In this document: positions 20,625 to 30,319 of the stretch, one piece after another
Numbering within the stretch: position 1 is the stretch's first letter
Layout: every line of letters starts with the position of its first letter
From: Proteus hauseri ATCC 700826
GTDB lineage: Bacteria; Pseudomonadota; Gammaproteobacteria; Enterobacterales; Enterobacteriaceae
Length of the DNA: 64,000 nt
Direction: 5' to 3'
NCBI RefSeq assembly: GCF_001654965.1
Contig: NZ_LXEV01000022.1
Location: forward strand, 1 to 64,000
Notes under the pieces: model-generated
Databases searched by the model: none
What the model was told of the DNA's origin: nothing
The model's input: the letters and a program-made list of their open reading frames with translations, nothing else
Program-made: the position numbers and the translations under genes

Positions 20625-23297
20625 ATGTCGTTACGCTTAAAAAAAGAGAGCCTTTCTACGCTTTTAGTTGGCACTCATCAATACGAGTATTACCGTCTTT
20701 CTGAAGTTGCTCGCCAATTAGGAGACATCACACGCCTTCCTAAATCTCTAAAGGTGTTATTAGAAAACTTAGTCCGTTATCTTGATGACAATACGGTCGT
20801 TGAAGATGACATCAAGGCATTAGTTACATGGCAGGAAAAAGCTCATGCAGATCGTGAAATTGCATATCGACCAGCAAGGGTCTTAATGCAGGATTTTACG
20901 GGCGTTCCCGCGGTTGTAGATTTAGCCGCAATGCGTGAAGCCGTCAAATCACTGGGTGGTCAGGTTGAGAAGGTTAATCCGTTATCACCCGTTGATTTAG
21001 TGATTGACCACTCGGTAATGGTAGATGAATACGCAACAAAAAATGCATTTGCAGACAACGTAGAAATAGAGATGGAACGTAACTATGAGCGTTATCTCTT
21101 TTTACGTTGGGGGCAGCAATCGTTTCAACGTTTTCGGGTTGTACCACCAGGAACGGGTATTTGTCATCAGGTAAACCTTGAATACCTTGGTAAAGCGATT
21201 TGGCATGAAAAGCAAAATGGTCGTAATGTTGCTTACCCAGACACGCTAGTGGGGACAGATTCACATACCACTATGATAAATGGCTTAGGTGTATTAGGTT
21301 GGGGTGTTGGCGGTATTGAAGCAGAAGCTGCGATGTTAGGTCAGCCTATTTCAATGCTTATTCCTGATGTTGTTGGATTTAAATTAACCGGTAAATTACG
21401 AGAAGGGATCACAGCAACTGATTTAGTCTTAACAGTGACTCAAATGCTGAGAGCTCATGGTGTTGTGGGTAAATTTGTTGAGTTTTATGGTGATGGATTA
21501 GCCTCTTTACCCTTGGCGGATCGCGCAACTATCGCCAATATGTCACCAGAATATGGCGCAACGTGTGGCTTTTTTCCTATCGACAATATTACGTTGGATT
21601 ATCTGCGTCTTACAGGGCGCGAAGAAGATGAAATTGCTTTGGTTGAAGCATATAGCAAAGAGCAAGGCTTATGGCGAAATGTAGGTGATGAACCAATATT
21701 TACCTCAACCTTATCGTTAGATATGGCAACGGTTGAAGCAAGTCTTGCAGGACCTAAGCGTCCTCAAGATCGTGTTAATCTTCCTAATGTACCCAAAGCG
21801 TTTAAAGCGGCCGTTGAGCTTGAAACCAATAAGAAACCGCTTACTCAGTTTCCTCAAGTTAAAATCGATTCACAACCTACTTTTGAGTTATCTGATGGTG
21901 CTGTTGTTATCGCAGCAATTACATCATGTACCAATACGTCGAATCCTAATGTTTTAATGGCGGCAGGCTTACTGGCTAAAAATGCAGTAGAAAAAGGCTT
22001 ACAGCGTAAACCTTGGGTCAAATCATCATTAGCGCCAGGTTCTAAAGTTGTCACAGATTATTTAAAACTAGCAGGATTAACCCCCTATCTTGATATGCTA
22101 GGTTTTAATCTGGTGGGGTATGGCTGTACCACTTGTATAGGTAATTCAGGGCCTTTACTTGCACCTATTGAAGCGGCAATTAAAGAAAATGATTTAACCA
22201 TTGGTGCCGTGTTGTCGGGAAACCGTAACTTTGAAGGACGAATTCATCCGTTAGTAAAAACCAACTGGCTTGCTTCTCCTCCATTGGTTGTCGCGTATGC
22301 ATTGTCAGGCAATATGAATATTGACTTAACCGAAGAGCCATTAGGGGAAGATAAACAAGGTAATCCGGTTTATTTAAAAGATATTTGGCCTGATAGTAAA
22401 GCAATAGCTGATGCTGTTGAAAAAGTGAAAACGGAAATGTTCCATAAAGAGTATTCGGCGGTATTTGATGGTGATGAAACTTGGCAATCACTGAAAACAC
22501 AAAATACGCCAGTTTATAATTGGCAGCCAGATTCTACTTATATTCGCCATCCTCCTTTCTTTGAAGGTATGACTAAAACGCCAGTTCCTATTAAAGATAT
22601 CCATCAAGCTAATATTCTCGCGATTTTAGGTGATTCAGTTACTACAGACCATATTTCCCCTGCGGGAAATATTAAAGCAGACAGCCCAGCAGGACGCTAT
22701 TTACGTGAACATGGAGTAGAACCTAAAGATTTTAACTCTTATGGTTCAAGACGGGGAAACCACGAAGTGATGATGCGAGGTACATTTGCCAATATTCGTA
22801 TTCGTAATGAAATGGTGCCTGAAGTAGAAGGTGGATTTACGCGTTATATTCCAACAGGTGAAACATTAGCCATTTATGATGCAGCGATGCGTTATCAGCA
22901 AGATGCAACACCGCTGGCGATTATAGCGGGTAATGAATATGGTTCTGGCTCTAGTCGTGATTGGGCAGCCAAAGGAACACGTTTATTAGGTGTGCGTGTG
23001 GTTATTGCGGGTTCTTTTGAACGTATTCACCGCTCTAACTTAATTGGTATGGGTGTTTTACCATTAGAGTTTCCAAATGGCGTGACACGTAAAACATTAG
23101 GTTTAAAAGGTAATGAGAAGATTGAGATAACGGGTCTTAATAATTTAACGCCAGGACAAGATGTTGCAGTTAATATCACTTTTGCTGATAACCGTCATGA
23201 AACTATAATGGCACGTTGTCGTATTGATACCCAAACTGAATTAGCTTATTTCCAACATGGTGGTATATTGCATTATGTTATTAGAAATATGTTATAA
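20625..23297 (+). CDS. acnA: Aconitate hydratase A
   Basis: AcnA interconverts citrate and isocitrate using a [4Fe-4S] cluster and is the stress/stationary-phase aconitase in E. coli. The 890-residue length matches. Cluster ligands are the Cys in ITSCTNTSNP (near residue 434) and the two in GCTTCIGNSGP (near residue 500). Substrate-binding blocks include GTDSHTTMINGLGVLGWGVGG, SGNRNFEGRIHP and, in the C-terminal swivel domain, GNEYGSGSSRDWAAKG. A strong ribosome binding site (AAGGAGGAG) precedes the ATG. A terminator follows at 23340. Confidence 0.98.
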   Translation: MSLRLKKESLSTLLVGTHQYEYYRLSEVARQLGDITRLPKSLKVLLENLVRYLDDNTVVEDDIKALVTWQEKAHADREIAYRPARVLMQDFTGVPAVVDLAAMREAVKSLGGQVEKVNPLSPVDLVIDHSVMVDEYATKNAFADNVEIEMERNYERYLFLRWGQQSFQRFRVVPPGTGICHQVNLEYLGKAIWHEKQNGRNVAYPDTLVGTDSHTTMINGLGVLGWGVGGIEAEAAMLGQPISMLIPDVVGFKLTGKLREGITATDLVLTVTQMLRAHGVVGKFVEFYGDGLASLPLADRATIANMSPEYGATCGFFPIDNITLDYLRLTGREEDEIALVEAYSKEQGLWRNVGDEPIFTSTLSLDMATVEASLAGPKRPQDRVNLPNVPKAFKAAVELETNKKPLTQFPQVKIDSQPTFELSDGAVVIAAITSCTNTSNPNVLMAAGLLAKNAVEKGLQRKPWVKSSLAPGSKVVTDYLKLAGLTPYLDMLGFNLVGYGCTTCIGNSGPLLAPIEAAIKENDLTIGAVLSGNRNFEGRIHPLVKTNWLASPPLVVAYALSGNMNIDLTEEPLGEDKQGNPVYLKDIWPDSKAIADAVEKVKTEMFHKEYSAVFDGDETWQSLKTQNTPVYNWQPDSTYIRHPPFFEGMTKTPVPIKDIHQANILAILGDSVTTDHISPAGNIKADSPAGRYLREHGVEPKDFNSYGSRRGNHEVMMRGTFANIRIRNEMVPEVEGGFTRYIPTGETLAIYDAAMRYQQDATPLAIIAGNEYGSGSSRDWAAKGTRLLGVRVVIAGSFERIHRSNLIGMGVLPLEFPNGVTRKTLGLKGNEKIEITGLNNLTPGQDVAVNITFADNRHETIMARCRIDTQTELAYFQHGGILHYVIRNML

Positions 23298-23339
23298 ATA
23301 ATATTCTAATAACAGATATAAAATATTGAATTTTTTATA

Positions 23340-23378
23340 AAAGGCAGTGTTTAATTTTTAAATACTGCCTTTCTATTT
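23340..23378 (+). terminator. acnA terminator
   Basis: AAAGGCAGT pairs with ACTGCCTTT around a 15-base AT-rich loop, then a T-rich tail. It is about 40 bases after the acnA stop. Confidence 0.85.
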
Positions 23379-23502
23379 TAAATTAATATATTTCTTTTTT
23401 TATTTAATTCTATCTGATTGATTCATTTTTTTATATTATTGTAATTGGTTTTTATTTTTAATATTTTTTAACCTTAATTTAAAATAAATAAAAAGGTATA
23501 TT

Positions 23503-24867
23503 ATGAAGAAATATATTATTACTAATGAATCCAAAGTATATAATGGAATTACTTTATTTAAAATAAAAAGAGTTTATACTGGTAGTCCAGGAGGATGGAT
23601 TGAAAATGAAAGTAATTTAAGTCGTGAAGAGGGTTGTTTTATTTATGATGATGTTATGGTATTTGGTAATGCGAGAGTGACAGAAAATGCAATAGTATCA
23701 AATAATGCTAAAATTTATGATAATGCGATCATTTCAGGTAATGCTAAAGTATCTGATAATGCCTCAATATATGATTCTGCTGTAGTTACACAAAACGCTA
23801 TTGTTAAAGGTAACGCTATTATTCGAGGTAATGCAAAAATTGAAGGTAATGTAATTGTTTCAAATGATGCTATTGTTGAAGGGGATACAGTTGTATCAGG
23901 TGATGAACAAATCCAATATTATACAGGTGGTTGGAAAGATATTAATAAAGTAATACAATTTACATTTTATATTAATTATATATATCAAGAATCAAATCTT
24001 TATGTCAATGGTAAGCATCAAGTTCCTATCGGTGTTTCTTTGTATGTGTTAGATAAAGAATCTAAACATTTTAAAATTTCAGAAGAGGAAATGTATAAAA
24101 ATATTCGTATCGTTGATGATAGTAATAAGCCGTTAAATCAAGATATACATATTTCTAGAGAGTCAAAAGGTTATGTTTATCCTGAAAGTGAAAATATTTT
24201 TGTTCAAAGAAATCTTTCAGAATGTGTATGGTATGTTTCTGTTGATAAAATCATGGATCCTTTCAAACTCTGTGCGCAATGTAATATAAATGGTAAAGAA
24301 TATACAACCGCCTTTAGAAGTGATCTTAACCGAGATCGCCAGAGTGTTGTAACATTAACAGTTTTACCAACACGAGTTTTTACAAAAGAGGATATGGATA
24401 TCGATCCGTTATTATACCCAGTGGTAGAGAAAAATGTATCGATACCAGGTGGAACACTGTCTAAGTATTACCTTGCATTTAATGGTAGTGGAGGAGAAAT
24501 AACAACATTCGCAGAATGTGAAGAAAATAAAGAATTTTATTATGTTCATAATGGTAATTATCAATCAATAAGTACATCAACGGATCAATCTATTTCTTAC
24601 CGTTTTTCTGATTATTATACAAAAAATTTTCATTTTAATAATATATTACCAATCCCAGTAATATCAGAAAATCACGAAAGGTCAGGATTATGTTTTTGGA
24701 CTTATAGTATACAATTTGGAGTTCCATTTTCTTCTAGTAAAAAAGAGGAAAAAATGGATTGTGTTATTCGTGATCAATATGGTAATGGTGCTAATATTTC
24801 AGTTAAGACAGATGAAAATAATAAATTAATTTTCATGTTAGATAATGAAGTGAAATTAACTTACTGA
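23503..24867 (+). CDS. Hexapeptide-repeat (beta-helix) protein with unknown C-terminal region
   Basis: The 454-residue product starts with a short domain (KYIITNESKVYNGITLFKIK, then GGWIENESNL) seen in phage and accessory hexapeptide-repeat proteins. Residues 50-135 are repeats of the type N-A-x-[VI]-x-x-N, expected to form a left-handed parallel beta-helix. From about residue 145 (YTGGWKDINKVIQFTF) to the end the sequence was not recognised; it is rich in Asn, Tyr and Ser and could be beta-sandwich in nature. There is no signal peptide. The gene is clearly richer in A and T than acnA, suggesting acquisition by transfer. A decayed copy of its 5' end lies 220 bases downstream. Confidence 0.75.
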   Translation: MKKYIITNESKVYNGITLFKIKRVYTGSPGGWIENESNLSREEGCFIYDDVMVFGNARVTENAIVSNNAKIYDNAIISGNAKVSDNASIYDSAVVTQNAIVKGNAIIRGNAKIEGNVIVSNDAIVEGDTVVSGDEQIQYYTGGWKDINKVIQFTFYINYIYQESNLYVNGKHQVPIGVSLYVLDKESKHFKISEEEMYKNIRIVDDSNKPLNQDIHISRESKGYVYPESENIFVQRNLSECVWYVSVDKIMDPFKLCAQCNINGKEYTTAFRSDLNRDRQSVVTLTVLPTRVFTKEDMDIDPLLYPVVEKNVSIPGGTLSKYYLAFNGSGGEITTFAECEENKEFYYVHNGNYQSISTSTDQSISYRFSDYYTKNFHFNNILPIPVISENHERSGLCFWTYSIQFGVPFSSSKKEEKMDCVIRDQYGNGANISVKTDENNKLIFMLDNEVKLTY

Positions 24868-25089
24868 TTTTTATTTCTATTAAATTATAAACTGTTTGTT
24901 ATTATGCTAATGTTGTAAGTTGAAAATTAATTGAAAATAAAAAGAGTATATGTCTATAACTGGTAACTATTTTTATGAAATTAAACTCTACAATCATTTT
25001 TTATTTTAATTATCTTATAAAAAACCTAAGGTAGTTAATTTATATTAATTTAAAAATATTATTATAAATTAATATAACAAAGATAAACT

Positions 25090-25182
25090 ATGAATAAATA
25101 CATTATGATACTTTAATCAAAGATACATAATGACATTACTTTATTTAGAATAAGATGAATGTATTCTGGTGCTCTAGGTAAA
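25090..25182 (+). pseudogene. Decayed 5' fragment of a second copy of the 23503 gene
   Basis: Beginning at ATG 25090, the sequence follows the first 90 or so bases of the gene at 23503 with many substitutions. Conceptual translation reads MNKYIMIL, stop, SKIHNDITLFRIR, stop, MYSGALGK, against KKYII..., SKVYNGITLFKIK and VYTGSPGG in the intact gene. Several in-frame stops show that it cannot be expressed. It is best read as a remnant of a tandem paralog. The remainder of that copy is gone. Confidence 0.75.
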
Positions 25183-25218
25183 TGATTTGGTCACATATTA
25201 ATAATAAGTGACCAATCA
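25183..25218 (-). terminator. Hairpin after the MetQ-like gene
   Basis: TGATTTGGTCAC (25183-25194) pairs with GTGACCAATCA (25208-25218) with one bulged base. It lies just past the stop of the leftward lipoprotein gene. The leftward RNA continues with UUUACC, so it is a plausible terminator. Confidence 0.6.
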
Positions 25219-25231
25219 TATTATTAAAATA

Positions 25232-26047
25232 TTACCAGCCTTGAATAGCACCCCCATTAAAGATAGTCTCTGCGGCGGTTGCGACTTCAGGTGATTGGTA
25301 AGCTTTTATAAAATCACGCACATTATCAGCGCCTTTGTTGTCTTCTCTTGCTACAATAATATTGGTATAGGGTGAGTTTTTATCCTCTATAAAAATACTG
25401 TCTTTGGTTGGTGATAAGTTAATTTGTTGAATATAGGTAGTACTAATTACCGCTACAGTTACTTTAGGATCGTTTAATACGCGTGGTAATTGTGCACCTT
25501 CTAATTCCATAATTTTTAGGTTAAGAGGATTTGCAGTAATATCGAGCGCTGTAGGTAATAAACCGCTGTCTTCTTTTAATGTTACTAACTTTTCTTTTTG
25601 TAACAATAGTAAAGCACGACCTAAATTTGTCGGATCGTTAGGAACTGCAATAGTATCTCCTGGTTTTAATTCAGAAGGGTGTTTGATTTTTGTCGAATAA
25701 CCCGCCATTGGAAATACAAAGGTATTGCCTACAGCAACTAAGTTATAACCTCTAGATTGATTATCTTGAGCTAAAAAAGGGCGATGTTGAAAAACATTAG
25801 CATCTAATTCACGATTTGCAGTGGGATCGTTAGGTAATAAAGAGCCACTAAAGCCAACGAGTTCTACATCTAAACCGTACTTTTCTTTAGCAACTTGTTT
25901 TGCTATTTCAGCGACATCTTGCTCAGCACCATTAATTACACCAACTTTGATTGAATAAGTGTTGTTATTGCTGTCATCACAACCTGTTAATAATGTGCCC
26001 ACTAATAAAAGCGCACCGAAAAGCCTACCTGAAAATTGCATTGGCAT
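25232..26047 (-). CDS. MetQ/NlpA-family substrate-binding lipoprotein
   Basis: The product has 271 residues, the same as E. coli MetQ, with signal peptide and lipobox LLTGC (Cys at about 23). It should bind D/L-methionine or a related ligand at the outer face of the inner membrane. Family blocks are KVGVINGAEQDVAEIA, DANVFQHRPFL, VAVGNTFVFPMAGYS, VPNDPTNLGRALLLLQ and the C-terminal FNGGAIQGW. No metN/metI permease genes are adjacent, so this is an orphan component, like NlpA in E. coli. It may serve a MetNI encoded elsewhere. The first ATG has a suitable ribosome binding site (TAGGA). Confidence 0.9.
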   Translation of the reverse strand: MPMQFSGRLFGALLLVGTLLTGCDDSNNNTYSIKVGVINGAEQDVAEIAKQVAKEKYGLDVELVGFSGSLLPNDPTANRELDANVFQHRPFLAQDNQSRGYNLVAVGNTFVFPMAGYSTKIKHPSELKPGDTIAVPNDPTNLGRALLLLQKEKLVTLKEDSGLLPTALDITANPLNLKIMELEGAQLPRVLNDPKVTVAVISTTYIQQINLSPTKDSIFIEDKNSPYTNIIVAREDNKGADNVRDFIKAYQSPEVATAAETIFNGGAIQGW

Positions 26048-26236
26048 AATGTATTCCTAAATCGATAATTTATTTATTTAAAAAATAGCTGAAAATCAGA
26101 TAGATAGTCAATGAAATGGCATATGATAAAAAGGCACATGATATAATTTAATAATAAAAAATAGGATAATAAATAAGATAAAACAAGCTGAGGTGATGAT
26201 TTAACAGGGAAATAAAGAATGAGGGTCAGAATAAGG

Positions 26237-26259
26237 ATCCGGGTAATTGCTACCCGGAA
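26237..26259 (-). terminator. ribA terminator
   Basis: TCCGGGTA and TACCCGGA form an 8-bp stem with a 5-base loop downstream of ribA. The leftward transcript continues UCCUUAUUC, a weak U-run. Confidence 0.65.
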
Positions 26260-26279
26260 TGAAGAAATTTAATTATGAA

Positions 26280-26879
26280 TCACTGTGCTTTTTTAAATAA
26301 TAGATGACCCATTTTATCTGCTTTTGTATCAAGATAATGTGCATTACTCGGATTACGTCCAACAATTAATGGTACACGCTCAATAACATTGATACCCGCA
26401 GCCTTCATAATTTCAATTTTCTTCGGGTTATTGGTTAATAACCGAACCGCGTGTACACCTAAAAGGTTATACATATCAGCACATAGAGTAAAATCACGTT
26501 CATCAGCTTTAAAGCCTAATTCAAGATTTGCTTCAACGGTGTCTAAGCCTTTATCTTGTAGTGCATAAGCGCGAATTTTATTCAGCAGCCCAATATTTCT
26601 GCCTTCTTGACGGTGATACAGTAATACACCACGACCCATTTTGCTGATTTGAGAAAGTGCAGCTTCTAATTGAAAACCGCAATCACAGCGTAGGCTAAAG
26701 AGGGCATCTCCCGTTAAACATTCAGAATGAATACGGGATAAAACAGGCTCTGAGCCTGAAATATCGCCATAAATCAAGGCGACATGATCTTTTCCAGTTG
26801 CGATTTCTTCAAAACCAACCATTAAAAACTCACCAAATGGTGTTGGTAGTTTTGCTTCTGCGATACGTTTTAATTTCAT
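26280..26879 (-). CDS. ribA: GTP cyclohydrolase II
   Basis: RibA opens GTP to the diaminopyrimidine that begins riboflavin synthesis. The start was placed at ATG 26879 because the sequence from [18 protein letters not shown] lines up with the known E. coli N-terminus; a longer frame to 26915 has no support. This gives 199 residues. The zinc site is [15 protein letters not shown], and the catalytic and substrate region is [25 protein letters not shown] binds the ribose part of the substrate. It is transcribed alone. Confidence 0.97.
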   Translation of the reverse strand: MKLKRIAEAKLPTPFGEFLMVGFEEIATGKDHVALIYGDISGSEPVLSRIHSECLTGDALFSLRCDCGFQLEAALSQISKMGRGVLLYHRQEGRNIGLLNKIRAYALQDKGLDTVEANLELGFKADERDFTLCADMYNLLGVHAVRLLTNNPKKIEIMKAAGINVIERVPLIVGRNPSNAHYLDTKADKMGHLLFKKAQ

Positions 26880-27145
26880 TATTTTTTGACTCTTAATTTC
26901 AGGTGATACTCTCATTCATACTATATGTTTTAGTGGGATGAACGAAGAGAAATAAAACACTGAAATATTTCCATGTTAAATAAACAAGGAAAAATCTACA
27001 CATACACTTATAAATACACACCGGTATAAATTATCAGATTTTGCGGTTTTTTGCATAATGATTTATTTATTAATAAACATCGTTTATGGTAATTGGGTTT
27101 AATTAATAGATGCATAAATAATAGCAATTTAAAAGGATTAATCGA

Positions 27146-27865
27146 TTGAATAAGCAAATAACTTTTTTGATCTTATTGGGTAGTATTGTGATGTTGTTGC
27201 CACCCGTGGTGCTATTATCTATTGGTTGGCATTGGCAACCAACAGATCATCCTATTGGCGGTATTACAACGCTATGGTTCGCTGATAGCGCGGCGAAACC
27301 TTGGGGCGCTTTAACGCTGGTTATCTGTTTTATATTGCTATTTTTTATCTTGAAGCTCCCTAAAAAAGCATTTGTTCAGTTGGCGCTGATTGTATTAACG
27401 ACATTAGCGATAGGGCAATTAATTAAAGTTGCGGTAAAAAATACGGTAAAAGAGCCACGACCTTATGTGGTGTGGGTAAGTGAAAATTTGCATATTTCTA
27501 CAGATTATTTTTATCAAGTATCAAGACCTGAAAGAGAGCAACTATTACATAAAGGATTAGCTAACTCGGCCGTTATTCCTGCCTGGCAATTAAAACATTG
27601 GCGAGCAGAAACAGGATATGCATTTCCTTCAGGGCACAGTTTGTTTGCTGCTACTCTCGCTTTGTTTGTTTTTGCCTTTTTTATGTTGCGCCATCATTAT
27701 TTTTTAGCATCATTCGGGTTATTATGGGGAATGGACGTCACTGTTGGGCGTATTGTATTGGGAATGCACTGGGCATCTGATGTTATTGTCGGTATTCTTA
27801 TTAGTGCTGTACTTGTTTGGATAGCATTTAAGTTGATTGAGTGGCGTTTATTACTCAAATCCTGA
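27146..27865 (+). CDS. pgpB: Phosphatidylglycerophosphatase B (PAP2 family)
   Basis: PgpB dephosphorylates phosphatidylglycerophosphate and undecaprenyl pyrophosphate at the inner membrane. The start is TTG at 27146 behind AAAAGGA. The 239-residue protein has about six membrane segments. The three PAP2 motifs are KNTVKEPRP (near residue 108), YAFPSGHS (near 157) and GRIVLGMHWASDV (near 205); the two His residues are the catalytic pair. The neighbours ribA (divergent) and lapA-lapB (downstream) are the same as in E. coli. Confidence 0.95.
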   Translation: MNKQITFLILLGSIVMLLPPVVLLSIGWHWQPTDHPIGGITTLWFADSAAKPWGALTLVICFILLFFILKLPKKAFVQLALIVLTTLAIGQLIKVAVKNTVKEPRPYVVWVSENLHISTDYFYQVSRPEREQLLHKGLANSAVIPAWQLKHWRAETGYAFPSGHSLFAATLALFVFAFFMLRHHYFLASFGLLWGMDVTVGRIVLGMHWASDVIVGILISAVLVWIAFKLIEWRLLLKS

Positions 27866-28024
27866 CGATAAACCGTATTTTTAAGATACAGAATTTATTT
27901 TTCGCTATTTATGTGAAAAAATATACGAAAATCAGATGATTCTAAGAAATGGCTTTCTTTGTGAGTGGTGAAAATGCTACCTTTATCTGTCCTCTAAAGA
28001 AAAGCGAATAAAAAAGGAAATAAT

Positions 28025-28342
28025 GTGAAAAAAGTCCTACTTTTTATTTTGGTTATTCTTGTTTTTGCCGTTGTAGTCATTGCCATGACTTTAGGCTCGA
28101 ATAATGATCAGGTAGTTACTTTTAATTATCTTATTGCACAAGGTGAATATCGTATTTCTACCTTGTTGGCAACGCTGTTTGGTGTTGGTTTTGTACTCGG
28201 TTGGGTTGTCAGTGGTCTTTTTTATTTACGAGTACGTCTATCTTTAGTAAGAGCAAAACGTAAGATTAAACGTCTTGAAAGTAGCCAAACTAAACAAGAA
28301 AGCCAAGAACATCGTCCAACTGTTGCTTCTGCTGCGAAATAA
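28025..28342 (+). CDS. lapA: Lipopolysaccharide assembly protein A
   Basis: LapA is a small inner-membrane partner of LapB in control of LPS synthesis. The 105-residue protein starts with GTG at 28025. Two membrane segments are seen, residues 3-23 and about 42-66, and a basic, coiled-coil-like tail follows (VRLSLVRAKRKIKRLESS). lapB begins 12 bases after its stop. This lapAB pair upstream of pyrF-yciH is conserved in E. coli. Confidence 0.94.
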   Translation: MKKVLLFILVILVFAVVVIAMTLGSNNDQVVTFNYLIAQGEYRISTLLATLFGVGFVLGWVVSGLFYLRVRLSLVRAKRKIKRLESSQTKQESQEHRPTVASAAK

Positions 28343-28354
28343 GGACGATAGCTG

Positions 28355-29527
28355 ATGCTAGAATTGCTGTTTCTGTTATTACCTGTCGCTGCGGCTTACG
28401 GCTGGTATATGGGACGCCGCGGTGCCCAGCAGGATAAACAGCAGAATGCCGACCGCTTATCACGAGAATACGTGGCAGGCGTTAACTTCTTACTTTCTGA
28501 TCAACAAGACAAAGCGGTCGATCTCTTTCTTGAAATGCTTAAAGAAGACAGCTCTGCTTTTGAAGCTCACCTCACGTTAGGTAATCTTTTTCGCTCTCGA
28601 GGCGAAGTCGAACGTGCCATTCGTATCCACCAATCCTTAATGGAAAGCGCCGCATTATCTTTTGAACAACGCCTGTTAGCGGTTCAGCAACTTGGTCGCG
28701 ATTATGTTGCTGCGGGTGTGTATGATCGTGCTGAAAATATGTTTCAACAACTTATTGATGAACAAGATTTTCGCCAAAGTGCATTACAATCACTATTGGC
28801 TATCTATCAACTTACGAGTGATTGGGGTAAAGCGATAGAAACAGCCGAGAAGCTGGTTAAACTTGGTCAACATGAATTAAAAGAGCAAATTTCACATTTT
28901 TATTGTGAATTAGCTTTGCAAGAAATGAGTAGCGATAATCTGGATAGCGCATTGAGTTTTTTGCAAAAAGCAGGGCAAACAGACCCACTTTGTGCGCGAG
29001 TCTCTATTATGTATGGTCGTATTTATATTGCCCGCGATGAAAAACAAAAAGCTATCGATGTATTGATGAGAGTTATTGAACAAGACAAAGAGATGGTAAG
29101 CGAAACGCTACCAATGCTATTTGAATGTTTTCAAACCCAAAATAATAATGATCCACGTTGGGAAAGTTATTTACGTCAATGTGTCGAAAGCAATTGTGGC
29201 GCAATTGCAGAGCTTTACCTTGCTGATATTATTGAAGCCAGAGAAGGCATCGAAGCGGCACAGCTTTATATTAATCGTCAATTAGAACGCCATCCTACTA
29301 TGCGGCTTTTCTATCGTTTAATGCGTTATCACTTATCTGAAGCAGAAGAAGGCCGAGCAAAAGAGAGCCTGATTTTGTTGCGTTATATGGTGGGTGAACA
29401 AATACGTACTAAGCCTGATTATCGTTGCCATAAATGTGGTTTTACCTCTCATGCATTATATTGGCATTGTCCATCCTGCCGTTCGTGGGATACCGTTAAG
29501 CCAATTCGTGGCTTAGATGGTCAGTGA
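28355..29527 (+). CDS. lapB: Lipopolysaccharide assembly protein B
   Basis: LapB (YciM) guides FtsH to degrade LpxC and so balances LPS with phospholipid. The 390-residue length is normal. An N-terminal membrane anchor (LELLFLLLPVAAAYGWYMGRR, seen as LLFLLLPVAAAYG) is followed by TPR repeats over residues 35-320. A C-terminal rubredoxin-type metal site has two CxxC pairs: YRCHKCGF and WHCPSCRSW. It is coupled to lapA. A matS motif overlaps the stop codon region at 29524. Confidence 0.96.
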   Translation: MLELLFLLLPVAAAYGWYMGRRGAQQDKQQNADRLSREYVAGVNFLLSDQQDKAVDLFLEMLKEDSSAFEAHLTLGNLFRSRGEVERAIRIHQSLMESAALSFEQRLLAVQQLGRDYVAAGVYDRAENMFQQLIDEQDFRQSALQSLLAIYQLTSDWGKAIETAEKLVKLGQHELKEQISHFYCELALQEMSSDNLDSALSFLQKAGQTDPLCARVSIMYGRIYIARDEKQKAIDVLMRVIEQDKEMVSETLPMLFECFQTQNNNDPRWESYLRQCVESNCGAIAELYLADIIEAREGIEAAQLYINRQLERHPTMRLFYRLMRYHLSEAEEGRAKESLILLRYMVGEQIRTKPDYRCHKCGFTSHALYWHCPSCRSWDTVKPIRGLDGQ

Positions 29528-29536
29528 CAATGTCAC
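29524..29536. other. matS site (MatP binding) at the end of lapB
   Basis: GTGACAATGTCAC fits the matS consensus fully. It overlaps the last codon and the TGA stop of lapB and lies in the short lapB-pyrF gap. A second perfect site is only 1.7 kb away at 31208. Confidence 0.82.
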
Positions 29537-29575
29537 TTTTACTAAAATAGTCTCTTTATAAATAAAGGCCCTAAA

Positions 29576-30319
29576 ATGTCATATCACTGTGATAAAAAAT
29601 CGCCCGAATTCACCTGCGCGCCCGTTATTGTGGCATTAGACTATGAAGACCAGAAAAGTGCGTTGGATTTTACTCAACGTATCGACCCTTCATCTTGTCG
29701 TCTAAAAATAGGCAAAGAGATGTTTACCCGTTTTGGTCCTCAATTTGTTACCCAGTTACAAAAGCAAGGATTTGAAATTTTTTTAGATTTAAAATTTCAT
29801 GATATTCCCAATACAGTCGCTCGAGCTGTAGCCGCTGCCGCTGATCTCGGTGTGTGGATGGTTAACGTTCATGCTAGTGGTGGTAGCCGCATGATGCGTG
29901 CAGCAAAAGAGAGCCTGGTATCTTTTGGTAACGATGCGCCGTTATTAACTGCGGTGACGGTGCTTACCAGTATGGATCAATCTGATCTCACTGAATTAGG
30001 TATTACACTAACGCCAGCACAACAAGCAGAGCGTTTAGCGTTACTAACAAAAGAGTGTGGCCTTGATGGTGTTGTGTGTTCAGCGCATGAAGCAACTCGA
30101 TTTAAACAGGTATGTGGTGATGATTTCTTATTAGTGACCCCCGGAATTCGACCTACAGGCAGTGATGTCGGTGATCAGCGCAGAGTTATGACACCAGAAC
30201 AAGCTATTATTGCTGGTGTTGATTACATGGTGATAGGACGACCAATCACGCGTAGTGAAAATCCATTAGAAACATTGCGTCAAATAAATACAGCAATAAA
30301 AGGAGTTCAACATGGATAA
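29576..30319 (+). CDS. pyrF: Orotidine 5'-phosphate decarboxylase
   Basis: PyrF makes UMP from OMP, the last step of de novo pyrimidine synthesis. The 247-residue protein is a TIM barrel of normal length. The catalytic Asp-Lys-Asp cluster is in [16 protein letters not shown], near residue 65. VTPGIRP and [13 protein letters not shown] are the phosphate-binding segments near the C-terminus. Its end overlaps the start of yciH by 8 bases, so the two are translationally coupled. Confidence 0.97.
   Translation: MSYHCDKKSPEFTCAPVIVALDYEDQKSALDFTQRIDPSSCRLKIGKEMFTRFGPQFVTQLQKQGFEIFLDLKFHDIPNTVARAVAAAADLGVWMVNVHASGGSRMMRAAKESLVSFGNDAPLLTAVTVLTSMDQSDLTELGITLTPAQQAERLALLTKECGLDGVVCSAHEATRFKQVCGDDFLLVTPGIRPTGSDVGDQRRVMTPEQAIIAGVDYMVIGRPITRSENPLETLRQINTAIKGVQHG

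Noticed and set aside
26880-26915. N-terminal extension of ribA (12 extra residues)
   Set aside because: Known RibA proteins begin at the M(K/Q)LKR position, which here has an ATG with a suitable upstream sequence.
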